The position numbers were made by a program, and so were the translations under genes. A DNA stretch of 64,000 nucleotides from assembly GCA_039583875.1 (NCBI GenBank), contig CM077149.1, positions 23,263,194 to 23,327,193 of the forward strand. Reading direction: 5' to 3'. The DNA comes from Platanthera guangdongensis. Its lineage: Eukaryota > Streptophyta > Magnoliopsida > Asparagales > Orchidaceae. A model generated the notes under the pieces. That model saw nothing but the letters and a program-made list of their open reading frames with translations. It searched no databases and had not been told where the DNA came from. This document shows, one piece after another, positions 53,947-64,000 of the stretch (positions are counted from its first letter, which is position 1; each line of letters starts with the position of its first letter).

Positions 53947-55422
53947 GCGGGTTGCACGGGTGAAGTCTGCGGACTGTGCGGCCTGGTATCTACAGATAGA
54001 GAGGCTTGCAGACTGCTGCATTGCTCAGTGGCTGTGGTCCAAGCTTGTGCTGATAGGCGGTTTGGCTCATGTCCGCGGGAAGCTTGCGGACTAGTGTGTC
54101 CGTGGTTTAGGCTGTTGCGGATTGGGCTTAGAGCTTTGGCTGAGGCCTTGTCGAGCTCTGGTGTTACAGCAGGTGTTTTGTTGTGGAGGTCTTTGGCGGA
54201 CGGAAGTTTGGAGTCCGGGAGGAGGCTGCTGCGATGGGAAAGGTGTGCGAGTAGCTTGCGGACTACTGGCGGTCTGTGCTACGGTGTTTGGCGGACGGGA
54301 GTTTATGTCCGCCATGCTCGCATTGGCCTTTGATGGTTTTGGACTTGGTCACACTCTGTGCCAAGACCATGGTGTCCGTCGTATCCTCCAAGTCCGCTGT
54401 GACCGGGCGGACTGTTGCTATCTGCCTTTGGTCGTGGATTTCTGGCGGATTGAGGCTTTAGTCTTGCGGACTGCCTCGGGTTGTGCGGACAGCCATTGAA
54501 GGGGGTTACTGTCCTACAGTGGTCGGAAGCTTTGCGGGCTGATGCCTTGTCTGCATAGCTTGGGCGGACTGGAGAGGGTTCGCTAATGTTGCCTTGCTCC
54601 TGGCGGTTTTCCTTGGTATCCGGCTAAGTCCTTGCGGACTCGGCGGACAGTGTTTTCTATTGCGCGGGCTAGGGCGGTGTCGCTATCTCTAGGGCGGTGA
54701 CCACACTCCTCACCTCGCATATAAATAGGACCCTCTGACACATCTACAGTAACTGGAGTGAACAGTAAGTTGGGTTGGGCGAGGAGCTGCGGTCTCAGTT
54801 TGTCTGTCTGCACGGTTTTGATTCAGTGCTGACGTTTGCTGTGTGCAGGTCGCGCGGGTAGCTTCAAGGAGCCAGGAGTTTGGCTTTGACTTTGGTGAAG
54901 TACTTGGAAGTTGTGCGGTCTCTGCGGATTCAGCAGGAGGTCGCTCTGCGGCTTGTTAGCTCTGTTTCTTATTTGCCAGCTTCAATAACCTGTCCGCCGG
55001 CTTCAGGCGGGTAGGGGGTGTTCCTCAGTTCAGCTTCAGCAGGAGACGAATAACGGTGTGTCCGCGCGGCCTCGTGGCTTCGGCGGACTCTGTGGCTTTT
55101 CGGCGGATTACAGCTTAAGTTCGGGCGATTTCAGCGGACTCGGCGACCTCAGCGGTCTCGGCGGACTCCGGTGCTGTTCGCCCGGCTTGGTTTTTGGTGC
55201 TTTCTGTTTACAGCTGTTATACTAGCGAAATCATGTCTCGCAATGTATGCCTTGTGTTGTAAAGAATTGAATGAATAAAAGATCTGCTTGTGCTTCCATT
55301 ATTTGTTGGGATTAACCTTTGTTCCTTGGTTTTCCGCTGGTTCAACGTGAGAACTGGGTAGTGCCGAAGATATTAATTTGGCGTTTGGGCTACCTCGCTG
55401 ACCACGTTGAGAAAATTTAACA
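53807..55422 (+). repeat. Element J 3' LTR
   Basis: Near-identical to 48001-49598 with short indels, for example an additional GGGCGGACT unit near 53880. Confidence 0.93.
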
Positions 55423-55427
55423 ACAGG
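55423..55427. repeat. Target site duplication ACAGG, right (element J)
   Basis: Removing J and one copy restores G's GPYRILERI reading. Confidence 0.93.
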
Positions 55428-55856
55428 ATCCTAGAGCGGATCGACACCTTGGCCTACAGACTGGAGATACCGCCAGAGTTAGTGGCATTGCACGACGTAT
55501 TCCACGTCTATTCACTTCGGAGGGCTCCACTACAACCTAAGTAGTCGATTTATACTACAGATGGCCATGTGGCTTCAGATCGATCAGTCAGCATGGATTC
55601 GGTCAGGATCGATGATATAACAGTGCGGGTCTTGTGGCGCAAGAAGGTCCTGCTGGTCAAGGTCCTGTGGAGGAACCATGGGCAGGAGGAGCACACTTGG
55701 GAGCCATGTGACTTGATGCAGCAGTGGTACCCGGATCTCTTCGAGTCAGGTATATCTTCAATTCCAAGGGATGTTACATACTTTGGTTTCAGTAGAAACC
55801 CCGTAGGCCTAACCTTAATTTCGGGGATGAAATTTTTATTTTTATATAATGGGATT
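55428..55856 (+). pseudogene. pol: Element G integrase C-terminus and chromodomain
   Basis: Continues G after J: YRLEIPPELVALHDVFHVYS, a stop after LRRAPLQPK, then VRVLWRKKVLLVKVLWRNH and EEHTWEPCDLMQQWYPDLFE, a chromodomain-like segment typical of chromoviruses. The aromatic residues of the VLWRNHG...HTWEP core are kept. The sequence ends in the A/T-rich stretch before the 3' LTR. Confidence 0.8.
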
Positions 55857-56096
55857 TGTAACATCCCTCAAACAACTAGACCTCTAGGAGTGGGTTTGTC
55901 ATGACTAGGTCATGACAAAACCCTAAGTAGCCCGAGATGACCAAATGAACTTAGGCATGAAGGTGAAAACAACCTTGGACTACAAATAGTAATTTTCAGT
56001 TACCCACCAAAGGGTATGATTTTAGAGCTTCAACTTTACTCCATTACCCCACCATGGAACCCCTAACCCTAGTGGAGGCCAATGGGTCACCAAGGA
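55857..56096 (+). repeat. Element G 3' LTR (first 240 bases)
   Basis: TGTAACATCCCTCAAAC start, after TTTATATAATGGGAT. It is cut at 56096 by element I. Confidence 0.75.
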
Positions 56097-58773
56097 TGTA
56101 ACACCCCGGATTTGTCGTTGAGTGATTTCATACGCTTGATGGGCGTTACGTTTGCTTTAACCGTTGTTCGAGCATGGTTTTCACACGGGCTTGCGAGTGC
56201 CTGTTTTGGTAGCCTAGTTGCGCGATTCCCCAGCAAGCCAGAGTCCAATTTGGGGACTCGGTGAGGCCTCTTAGGGAATGCTTGCACTTTTTCGAGCCCG
56301 GGTAAGGTTGCTCAAAACGGGTTGATTGTATGGAAGATGTGTACAGAAAATAAAAAGGGGTAAAAAGTCCTTAAGGAAGAAATGGACTCGGACGAAACAG
56401 AAACACTTTTCAAAACAGTGAAAAATGGTCATTTTTTGAGTGCCCCGTCTGGGACACGGGCGTGTCCCAGGGCGTGTCTAGCTCGGGATGCGGTTTGGCT
56501 TTGTGGATGTCGAACTTCGTTCGATGAAGTTGTGGGAGGAACACGCCCCCCGATACGGGCGTGTCGGGGCGTGACCCAGGGCGTGACCTGGGGCGTGACC
56601 TCCTTGACTCGACGAATTTTCTTGCGTCGAGTTGAGCTCGACGAATGGGGTACACGCCCCGTGACACGGGCGTGTAACGGGCCGTGTCCCGCTATGTCGA
56701 GTGTTGAGTGTCGAGTGTCGAGTGTCGAGTGTCGGGTGTCGAGAGAGGGGACAAGGCCTGTGACACGGGCGTGTCACAGGGCGTGTCCAGCTTTGTCGAA
56801 GTGTCGACACTTTTGGTCGATGAGATGTCGAGACACGGGTTACACGCCCTAGGTCACGGGCGTGACCGACCCGTCACGGGTGTGTACCCAGCCGTGTACC
56901 TTGTAGATAAATTTGAAATTGTCGGATTATGCGCCGCTTAAGGTACACGCCCGGTGACACGGGCGTGTCACAGGGCGTGACAGGGCCGAAAATCGGCTTT
57001 TTCAGTTTTTTTGTGTCGTTCGTTTTTCTGATTCTGGATCAAGCCGTCCAGCTCTGTCCTGGAAGAAAAAACCGATAAGAGAGTTTATTTTCTCCTCACT
57101 TCATCTTTCTCCACCCACTTCTTCATCTTCTTCTCATTCCAAAAAGGGCAATCAAGGGAGCAAAGCTAAGGCAAGGGAAGAGGAGCAGCCGTCGCGGTAT
57201 TGTATCGGTTCAGGCAAGCGGTGTTCTCCACCCTTGCCAATCTTGTTTTTGTTCTTTGATTCTTGCAAGTGTAGCTAGTTTCCCTTTCAAGTTTTTTAGC
57301 GTTCCTTTTCTTGATGAAATTGCACTTTGTCTAAGATGCTAGCTTTGTTCATCTTGTCTTGAATCTCACATATTAGACACCCATGAATAATCTTGTCGTT
57401 CAAGAATTTCCCAATCTATATGCTTACCTCTTTTTCATCTAATTTTGTCATGTTTTACCTTGTATTTCTCTATTATTTACCTTTCTTGTTCATACGATTA
57501 GAGATCTTGTTGTGTTTAACCAGCATTGTTACTTGTGGGGTTCGCTTATGGTGAAGTAGAGACCCAAATGCTATCAAGTTTGACATAACTTGGGCAATTT
57601 GTAGTCATGAGTGAGGACGATGAAATGAAACGGGTTTAGCTTGGATTATGGTGAGTTTTGCGAGGCGAATTATGAACCATGGCAGAAGCGTTGGTGTGAG
57701 GATTCGGTAAGGGGTGGTGTGGTTTCAGCCTTGGTGGCCACCGGGTTTTGTTTTATGGTGTAGAGCACCGTTCTGGCCTCGATATGGGCTGGTTTTTATT
57801 GGTGCGTTCCACTTTAGGGCCGCCACCAAAAGACCCTTGTGGAATCGAACTTAACCGCTGCTTATGTTTCACTAGTATAGTTGTTTCTTGCTCTAAAGAT
57901 GATGGAATGGGCATGTGTATGCCTTTTTGCTCTTGCGGGTTGAGCAGGACTTGATGAGAATTTCATGCACTTGATGCGTTACATGTTGGGTTGGCAGTGT
58001 TTAACACTTATTTTCCACCCTGTTCTTTTCACTCGTTTACATGAAATTTCTACGGGGTCGGTAAGCCCCTTCGTTATGTTTTATGAACGTAATGCTCTAT
58101 TTTTGTAGCTTTGATGATTGTTGAGGTGTTCTTTCTTGAATTCCTCAGGTGCAGGTTGTAGCCGGTTGAGCGGCTAGTGCTTGGGTAGAGTTTCTTTGGA
58201 GCTAGCTGAGCTTACTTAGCGAGGTAGTTCTTTACTTTGTTGTACAGACATACATACGCCCCAATGGGTTCGTGTCAGCTTGTTGGTGCCCATTGGTGGC
58301 TTTCTTTACTTACTACATATGAATGCTAGACTGCTATTATGAATCATTGGAATGATCTCTACTTGCTCTTGGGACTGTTTTATGCTAGGTTGCATTAGGT
58401 ATTTTAAGCTAAACAAAACCTATTATTGTAGTCATAACATGTTTTGGTCACCTAAACTACTATTTTCCAAACAACGTAAAAAGGATGATTTCTGATCTTA
58501 TTATAAATCTAGGATGCATATAGGAGATCGTCATAAGTAAACTAAAGTATTTTCCGCCGCGTACAAACACACGTTTTGATCCATAAGGCCGAGGGATACG
58601 ACCATCAAACTAAACAGTTTTCTTACATACAACTGATGGTTTTCAACTACTAAAGTAAGCGTCGAGCGTTTTCCTGAGCGTGTGCAGTTATCCCCTGCAC
58701 TACGTGGCATCATAAAACGTAGTTCCTCTTACTCTTATACGATATACTCGTTGAGGAAATGCGGGTTGTGACA
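56097..58773 (+). repeat. Element I 5' LTR
   Basis: It holds the mixed palindrome array (56445-56990), then a CT-rich leader (57000-57200) and long A/T-rich sequence without genes. It ends GGGTTGTGACA at 58773. Confidence 0.88.
56445..56990 (+). repeat. Mixed palindrome array, I U3
   Basis: ACACGGGCGTGT units alternate with other words found in copia LTRs: TCGACGAA...GTCGAGTTGAGCTCGACGA (56610-56645), a run of four to five GAGTGTCGAGTGTC units (56696-56735) and AGTGTCGACACTT (56797-56811). Confidence 0.88.
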
Positions 58774-59417
58774 GTTGGTATCAGAGGGAGGTTTGCTTGA
58801 CAATTGGTCGGGCAAACTTGCCTTTTTTGTAATCGCATTAAGCATCATATCATACACACACCGATGTGCCATCAGTATGTCTTGGCCGAAGCACGCACAC
58901 TACACTCATGGCATGAACAGAAGTATACGGGGCATATTATGTAGTATGGGATGCATAATATGTGGTTATATATGGATCCACCATAGGGGCAACATGTGCG
59001 GGTTATGTAGTATGGGATGCATAAATTCACCACATGGATGCGACTAGCACGTTTTCTTTTATTCGTTGCATGCAATGTTATGTAGTATGGGATACATAGC
59101 ATGCATTAAGGCTTTTTCTAGAATGCATAGCACAGCACACATAACATAACATTTCATGAGCACAATGTGCCATGATAAAGATTTACATGATGACGCCTGT
59201 AAACACATGGTTTTGGGGGCCAATAAATTCATGCATTCATCGTTTACGCACCAGTTAGTGGAATGACGGTGAGTCATCTTAGGCTAGGCATAACATCATT
59301 CTTAAACTCCCAGAGCAAGTTAGCAGTTGATGTTCATATTTAACATGTATTGTCTGTACAAAGTAGTTGTGTGTTTGTGTTGGGTTTGAGCTTCATGAGG
59401 GTAAACGTGTTTATAGG
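58774..59417 (+). other. Element I leader with PBS and three direct repeats
   Basis: The PBS (TGGTATCAGAGGG) is at 58776. Three copies of TTATGTAGTATGGGATGCATA-type sequence lie at about 58937, 59003 and 59078. It ends with an acceptor-like TTTATAG directly before the gag ATG. No coding potential is seen. Confidence 0.65.
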
Positions 59418-60587
59418 ATGTCGAAGCGTCCAGTGACAAGGTAGACTCCCCAATCCGAGGGCGAGTCTTCGGGCGCGCAAAATAATGCCCTGATGGATAG
59501 CCTGCGACAAAGTAATGAGGCTCTGACTAGGCAGGGCTAGCACCAAGAGTGCAAGAGACTGTCAGAGGCCTCGCTGTTTCTACTCCTTCCGTGGTGTTGA
59601 TACCCCCAGTTGTGGTTCCTCCTGCGATGACTTTTATCTCGCAGTTTCAGCAACTTGGACCACCTACCTATGATGGAAAAGCGTACTTTGTGATCTTGGA
59701 TGATTGGGCGATCACGTTGGAAGAGATGTTTGTCTATTCTGGCGTTACCGAGGACCAGAAGGTGATGCTTTCCACCTATTAACTAAAAGGGTTAGCTAAA
59801 GGTTGGTGGTTGCGAGAAAAGGAAAGCCTAGTGGCGGGATGCTCGTGGGAAGCCTTCAAAGAAATGTTACAGCGCAAGTTTCTGTTGTCAGTGGAAAGGG
59901 ACCGCCTGATGAATGACTTTTTGTACCTGAAGTAGAGGAAACTCATAGTTAGTGAGTATGAAAGTGAGTTTAGCAAGCTAAGTCGGTTCGCTCCGAGCTT
60001 GGTGACTACGAAAGCTGACCGAGTAAAGAGAGTTCTTGGCGGACTCCGGAGCGATGTTCAGCAGTTCGCAAGCTCTTATGGAGCGACGAGTTACACCACT
60101 GTGGTTGAGGCTGCTTTGAAGGTTGAAGCTATAGAAAATGCAAAACAAAGAGGGCAGCTGATGAGGAAGGATAAGCGAAAGCTGGTGGGAGGGAAAAGCT
60201 CCCAAGAAGCAGACGTAAGGAAGAAGAATAAGGAGACGTGTATCTTCTGTGGCCGGTCAGACCACCCATTTGAGAAATGTTTCAAGCGGTTGGGGATGCA
60301 GAAGAAGGAGCAGGTGCACGCCATTCAGGGTGCTCCAGCCAGAGATTTGGAGTGTGCAGTATGTGGACGAAAGGGGCATGATACTGCCCGTTGTTGGGCC
60401 AAAGAGAAAGCATGTTATCAGTGTGGCAAACAGGGACACCTCAAGGCAAGGTACCCACAAAACCAGCCCGTGCTGCAGCTAATGCCACTCCAGGCTTTGC
60501 CTCCACCTCTGCGTTTGGACAAAGGAAAAGGGAAGTTAAATGTGATCTCTTCAGAGGAAGCTCAGATGTCACCTCAGGTTATCTCAG
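59418..60587 (+). pseudogene. gag: Element I gag
   Basis: ATG at 59418 (MSKRPVTR), then TAG (CAG-to-TAG) and another stop near 59538. The body is in a second frame from about 59549 (FISQFQQLGPPTYDGK, EAFKEMLQRKFLL), with TAA at 59780 and TAG near 59936. From 59999 it is open: RVKRVLGGLRSDVQQFAS, then three zinc knuckles (CIFCGRSDHPFEKC, CAVCGRKGHDTARC and CYQCGKQGHLKARY, the last having lost its final Cys). It ends at the intron-like segment after PQVISG. Confidence 0.83.
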
Positions 60588-60664
60588 GTTCGATTCCTTC
60601 CTCTGGTTCACGTTTTGTTTATGACTCTTACACATAGTTCTTAGCTACATATGTACCCTTATAG
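60588..60664 (+). other. Putative 77-bp intron between gag and protease, element I
   Basis: Starts GTTCGATTCC, ends TACCCTTATAG, T-rich, with an in-frame stop (TAG at 60635-60637). 77 bases is not a multiple of three, and removal is exactly what puts the protease frame (frame 1) in line with gag (frame 2), joining ISG to NFKVKNRLARVLFDSGATH. Same codon and phase as the 78-base segment of E. Confidence 0.72.
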
Positions 60665-61392
60665 GAAACTTTAAGGTAAAGAACCGTTTGGCGCGTGTTC
60701 TCTTCGATTCTGGCGCGACCCATTCATTTGTGGCTCGAACCTTTCTGGATCGATATCATTTGACACCAGATCGAGTGGGGAATGCCTTTTTGGTGAAGTT
60801 TCCTTCTGGTGCTTCTGTGGTTGCAGATTGGGGTCTTCTTGATTGTCCCATTTTGTTGGGGGGATTTCTTAGCGAAGGCTGATTTCAAGGTGATCGATTT
60901 GGAAGATTTTGACGTCATTCTGGGCATGGACTGGTTATCCCGCTATGACGCCGTCATCCAGTGCAAAGGAAAGCGCTTGGATTTTATCAAGGACAATGGT
61001 CAGCCGGGAAGTGTTTATGGTGATTCATGCCAGGATTCTCCAGGGATTTCGGCGGTATGTGTTCGGACGTTGTTTGTTTCCGACTGTTTTGCTTATCTAG
61101 TCTCAGTTGTGGGGACTAGTGCTGTTTTGCCACGTTTGGAGGAGATTCCTGTTGTGCATGAATTTCCAGATGTTTTTCCTACTGATCTTCCTGGTCTTCC
61201 ACCTGATCGTGATGTCGAGTTTGTCATTGATTTGGAGCCGGGTACGCGGCCTATTGCGAAAGCACTGTACAGAATGGCCCCGCGTGAGCTAGCAGAGTTG
61301 CGTACCCAGCTGGATGACCTATTGGCAAAGGGGTTTATCAGGCCAAGTTCATCACCTTGGGGTGCACCGGTGTTATTTGTGAAGAAAAAAAG
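60665..61392 (+). pseudogene. pol: Element I protease and start of reverse transcriptase
   Basis: Protease active site RVLFDSGATHSFVARTF, then DLEDFDVILGMDWLSRYDA. One extra G in the G-run near 60860 shifts the frame. RT starts with FPDVFPTDLPGLPPDRDVEF and YRMAPRELAELRTQLDDLL. An extra A in the A-run at 61383-61391 ends the frame in the FVKKKDGS motif. Confidence 0.87.
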
Positions 61393-62351
61393 ATGGGTCG
61401 ATGCGGCTTTGCATCGATTACCGGGAGTTGAACAAGGTGACGATTAAAAACAAGTACCCACTGCCAAGAATTGATGATTTGTTTGATCAACTGCATGGCA
61501 GTTCAGTATTCTCGAAGATTGATCTCCGCTCGGGCTATCATCAGCTCAAGGTCCGGGAGTCTGATATTCCGCGGACTGCATTTCGATCAAGACATGGCCA
61601 TTTTGAATTTCTTGTGATGTCGTTTGGTTTGACCAACGCACCATCAGCCTTCATGGATATGATGAACCGGGTGTTCAAGGACTACTTTGATAGGTTTGTG
61701 GTGGTTTTTATTGACGACGTTCTCGTCTACTCCCGTAGTGCTGAGGAACATGAACAGCATCTACGATTGGTATTGGCCACTTTGCGAGAACAAAAGTTGT
61801 TCGCCAAGCTATGCAAATGCGAGTTTTGGTTGCCTCAGGTAGCATTCCTGGGTCATGTTATAAATCAACATGGAATTTCAGAGGATCCCGAAAAGATTGC
61901 TGCAGTCATGGAGTGGAGGAGACCAGAGACACCCAAGGAGATTCGGAGCTTCTTGGGATTGGCCGGCTATTATCGCCGATTTGTAGAAGGTTTTGCTACG
62001 TTGGATGCACCGTTGACTCGCTTAAGCCAGAATAATGTGGCGTTTGATTGGAATGACAAGTGTGAGGCATCATTCCTTGAACTCAAGAACAAGTTATGTA
62101 CCGCTCCTGTGTTGATATTGCCGACAGAAGGGATAGATTATGAAGTTTTTGTGGATGCATCGCACGTTGGACTTGGATGTGTTTTAATGCAAGACAAAAA
62201 GGTGATTGCGTATGGGTCTCGGCAGTTGAAAAGTCATGAAAGGAACTACCCGGCGCATGATTTGGAGTTCGCAGCGGTGATATTTGCATTAAAGTTGTGG
62301 AGACACTTTACGGCGCGTAGTGTAAAATCTTTACGGATCATAAAAGTTTGA
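61393..62351 (+). pseudogene. pol: Element I reverse transcriptase and start of RNase H
   Basis: [32 protein letters not shown], the catalytic [25 protein letters not shown], and RNase H start [18 protein letters not shown] small deletion near 62305 in RHYLYG breaks the frame, so the apparent ORF ends at 62351. Confidence 0.88.
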
Positions 62352-64000
62352 AGTACGTCTTCACGCAAAAGGAACTTAATCTGCGCCAACGGCGATGGCT
62401 TGAATATGTAGCTGACTATGATGTGGAGATTCAGTATCATCCCGGGAAAGCTAATGTTGTGGCCGATGCTTTAAGTCGGAAGACAGGGAAAGTATTTAAT
62501 CTTTCAGCCGACCGTCTAGTGGAGGAATTTCTATTGATGGATATTTCTGTGGGAAGTTATGACCCGCAAAGTCATTCGGCAGTCGAAGAACCTTCATGGA
62601 TGGTGCTGGCAAGACAACATCAAAAGGAGGATCCTGATTTGTTACATTTATTTATTCAGACTGAAAAAGGTGAATTACCCGATTTTGTGATAGATGGTGC
62701 AGGCACGTTAAAATATCGCGGTCGATTTTGTATCCCCGCAGTTGGAGACATTCGCAATATGGTGTGTAGGGAAGCACATGACTCAAGTATGGCCTAACAT
62801 CCAGGCTCAACTAAAATATACCATGATTTGAAACAAATTGTCTGGTGGTATGGAATGAAAAGAGATATAGCACAATTTGCAGGTGCATGTCATACCTGCA
62901 AGCGGGTGAAAGCGGATCATGGGAGGCCTGGTGGCAAGTTGACGCCATTGGAAATTCCAACATGGAAGTGGGAAACCATTTCAATGGATTTTATTACAGG
63001 CTTACCAAGATCTCCACGAGGACATGACTCCGTCTGGGTGATAGTGGAGAGGTTGACCATGTGTGCTCACTTCATACCATTTAAGGTCAACTACCCGATG
63101 AAGACAATAGTGGAGCTATATTTGAACGAGATCATCCGACTGCATGGTGTGCCAGTCAATATCATTTCAGACCGGGATTCCCGATTTACTTCTCGTTTCT
63201 GGAAGAGTCTACAAGAGGGTTTGGGGACGGATTTGAGGTATTCCACTGCTTACAACCCCCAGACGAATGGCCAAACGGAACGAGTAAACCAAATCGTGGA
63301 AGATATGATTCGATGCTATATTCTTGAGTATGGCGGAGTATGGGATGAACATTTGCGGCTTATGGAATTCGCATATAATAACAGCTATCAAGAAAGCTTG
63401 CAAATGGCTCCGTTCAAAGCTTTATATGGGCGACGATGTCGGACTCCCCTATTTTGGGCTGAGGTTGGCGAGCGGCCAATGTTGGGCCCAGAGGTGCTCG
63501 AGGACATGGAAGTTGTCGTACGACATCTTCGGGAGAAGCTCCGGATCGCCCAAGAGCGATATGAAAAGTACGCCAACCGGCGAAGGTCGGAGTTAGAGTT
63601 TGCAGTGGGGGATTTCGTCTTCCTGAAAGTCTCCCCAATGGTTGGAATGAAAAGATTTGGGAAAGAGCGCAAATTAGACCCAAGATTTGTGGGTCCCTTC
63701 AAGATTCTTATGCGGGTTGGCGCATCCGCTTACAAAGTTGAGTTACCCGTGAACTTTCCTGGTGTTCACGACGTGTTTCATGTCAGCCAACTTCGAAAGT
63801 GTGTGCGGAATGACAAGGAAGTTTTGGACTTTGTGCCGCAGTTGGCGCCGAACCTTTCTTATGTAGAGATGCCCATCCGTATTTTGGACTCCCAAGATCG
63901 CGTGTTGCGGAAAAAGAAGATTCCTATGGTCAAGGTGCTATGGAAAAATCATAATGTGGAAAGCGCGACGTGTGAGCTCGAGTCAACGATGAGGGCGGCT
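62340..64000 (+). pseudogene. pol: Element I RNase H end, integrase and chromodomain
   Basis: One frame from [20 protein letters not shown] to the window end, broken only by TAA at 62795-62797 in MAIHPGST. Integrase: ACHTCKRVKADHG zinc region, SMDFITGLPRS, NIISDRDSRFTS, NPQTNGQTERVNQIVEDM. GPY-type FVGPFKILMRVGASAYKVEL is followed by a chromodomain (MPIRILDSQDRVLRKKKIP, VKVLWKNHNVESATCELES). The chromodomain Trp expected in ATWE is Cys here. From 62798 to 64000 no stop is seen, 401 codons. Confidence 0.88.

Larger units (their letters stand above)
48001..55422 (+). mobile_element. Element J: full-length Ty1/copia, near-intact pol
   Basis: 7.4 kb, LTRs 48001-49598 and 53807-55422 (TGTTGAAATTTG to AAAATTTAACA), TSD ACAGG, PBS TGGTATCAGAGGG and PPT CTTCAAGGGGGAG. 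Gag and pol share one frame apart from two nonsense codons in gag and a one-base insertion in integrase. It is not SIRE-type: gag is short, the LTR lacks the conserved hairpin, and U3 has GCGGACT repeats. Confidence 0.95.
56097..64000 (+). mobile_element. Element I: Ty3/gypsy chromovirus, 5' LTR to chromodomain (runs off the window)
   Basis: LTR of 2677 bases (TGTAACACCCCGG to GGGTTGTGACA), PBS GTTGGTATCAGAGG, leader, gag with three knuckles, gag/protease intron-like segment, protease, RT, RNase H, integrase and a Tekay/Del-type chromodomain reaching the last base of the window. The 3' LTR is outside. It lies in the 3' LTR of G. Confidence 0.92.

Overview
The window is nuclear DNA of a flowering plant made almost entirely of nested transposable elements. 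I see no intact host gene, no tRNA or rRNA gene and no CRISPR array. The only host-derived coding material is a set of exon fragments, including a plastid/mitochondrial-type glutamyl-tRNA synthetase, carried inside a DNA transposon. Plant origin is shown by Ty1/copia elements of the SIRE type, Ty3/gypsy chromodomain elements, a CACTA transposon, PBS sequences matching initiator tRNA-Met, and plant-type exon/intron junctions in the captured gene. I cannot place the species.

Layout. 1-335 and 9457-9550 are two halves of a CTTGCAAG tandem array split by copia element A (336-9456, TSD CTTGC). 9551-10930 is unassigned. 10930-14350 holds element L on the minus strand, a Tat-type gypsy gag with no recognisable pol, plus its U3. 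14390-20019 is the 5' part of a SIRE-type copia (C5): LTR end, PBS and gag start, with a 4.05 kb CACTA transposon (15562-19609, TSD ATT) in the gag codons. At about 20019 it meets, in inverted orientation, truncated SIRE-type element B (minus, LTR 22659-25255). At 25256 plus-strand pol resumes from a related element (C'), followed by a broken accessory ORF and a 3' LTR (31213-32845). 32846-46220 is the end of SIRE-type element D (PPT plus 3' LTR), whose LTR is split by gypsy E (34040-42837, TSD CTGAG) and by solo copia LTR F (43446-45466). All of this appears to sit inside the pol of decayed gypsy G (46221-48000 and 55423-56096), whose integrase is also split by copia J (48001-55422, TSD ACAGG). 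Gypsy I (56097 to window end) lies in G's 3' LTR.

Common themes. The copia LTRs, and several gypsy LTRs, carry family-specific arrays of short CG-containing palindromes in U3, usually just upstream of a TATA box (TCTCGCCGA/TCGGCGAGA in A, TACTCGAGTA in F, GTGTCGACAC in B and C', TCGTCGAA-type in B and D, ACACGGGCGTGT in E and I). In C' the same array plus a TATA box also sits directly upstream of the accessory ORF, which looks like a second, internal promoter. In B the array motif also lies inside gag codons. Gypsies E and I both carry a 77-78 bp intron-like segment at the same point between gag and protease. In E the gag start codon appears to lie in the LTR, joined to the gag body by a leader intron spanning the PBS. 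Most ORFs are broken, often by CAG-to-TAG changes of the kind expected from methylated CHG sites.
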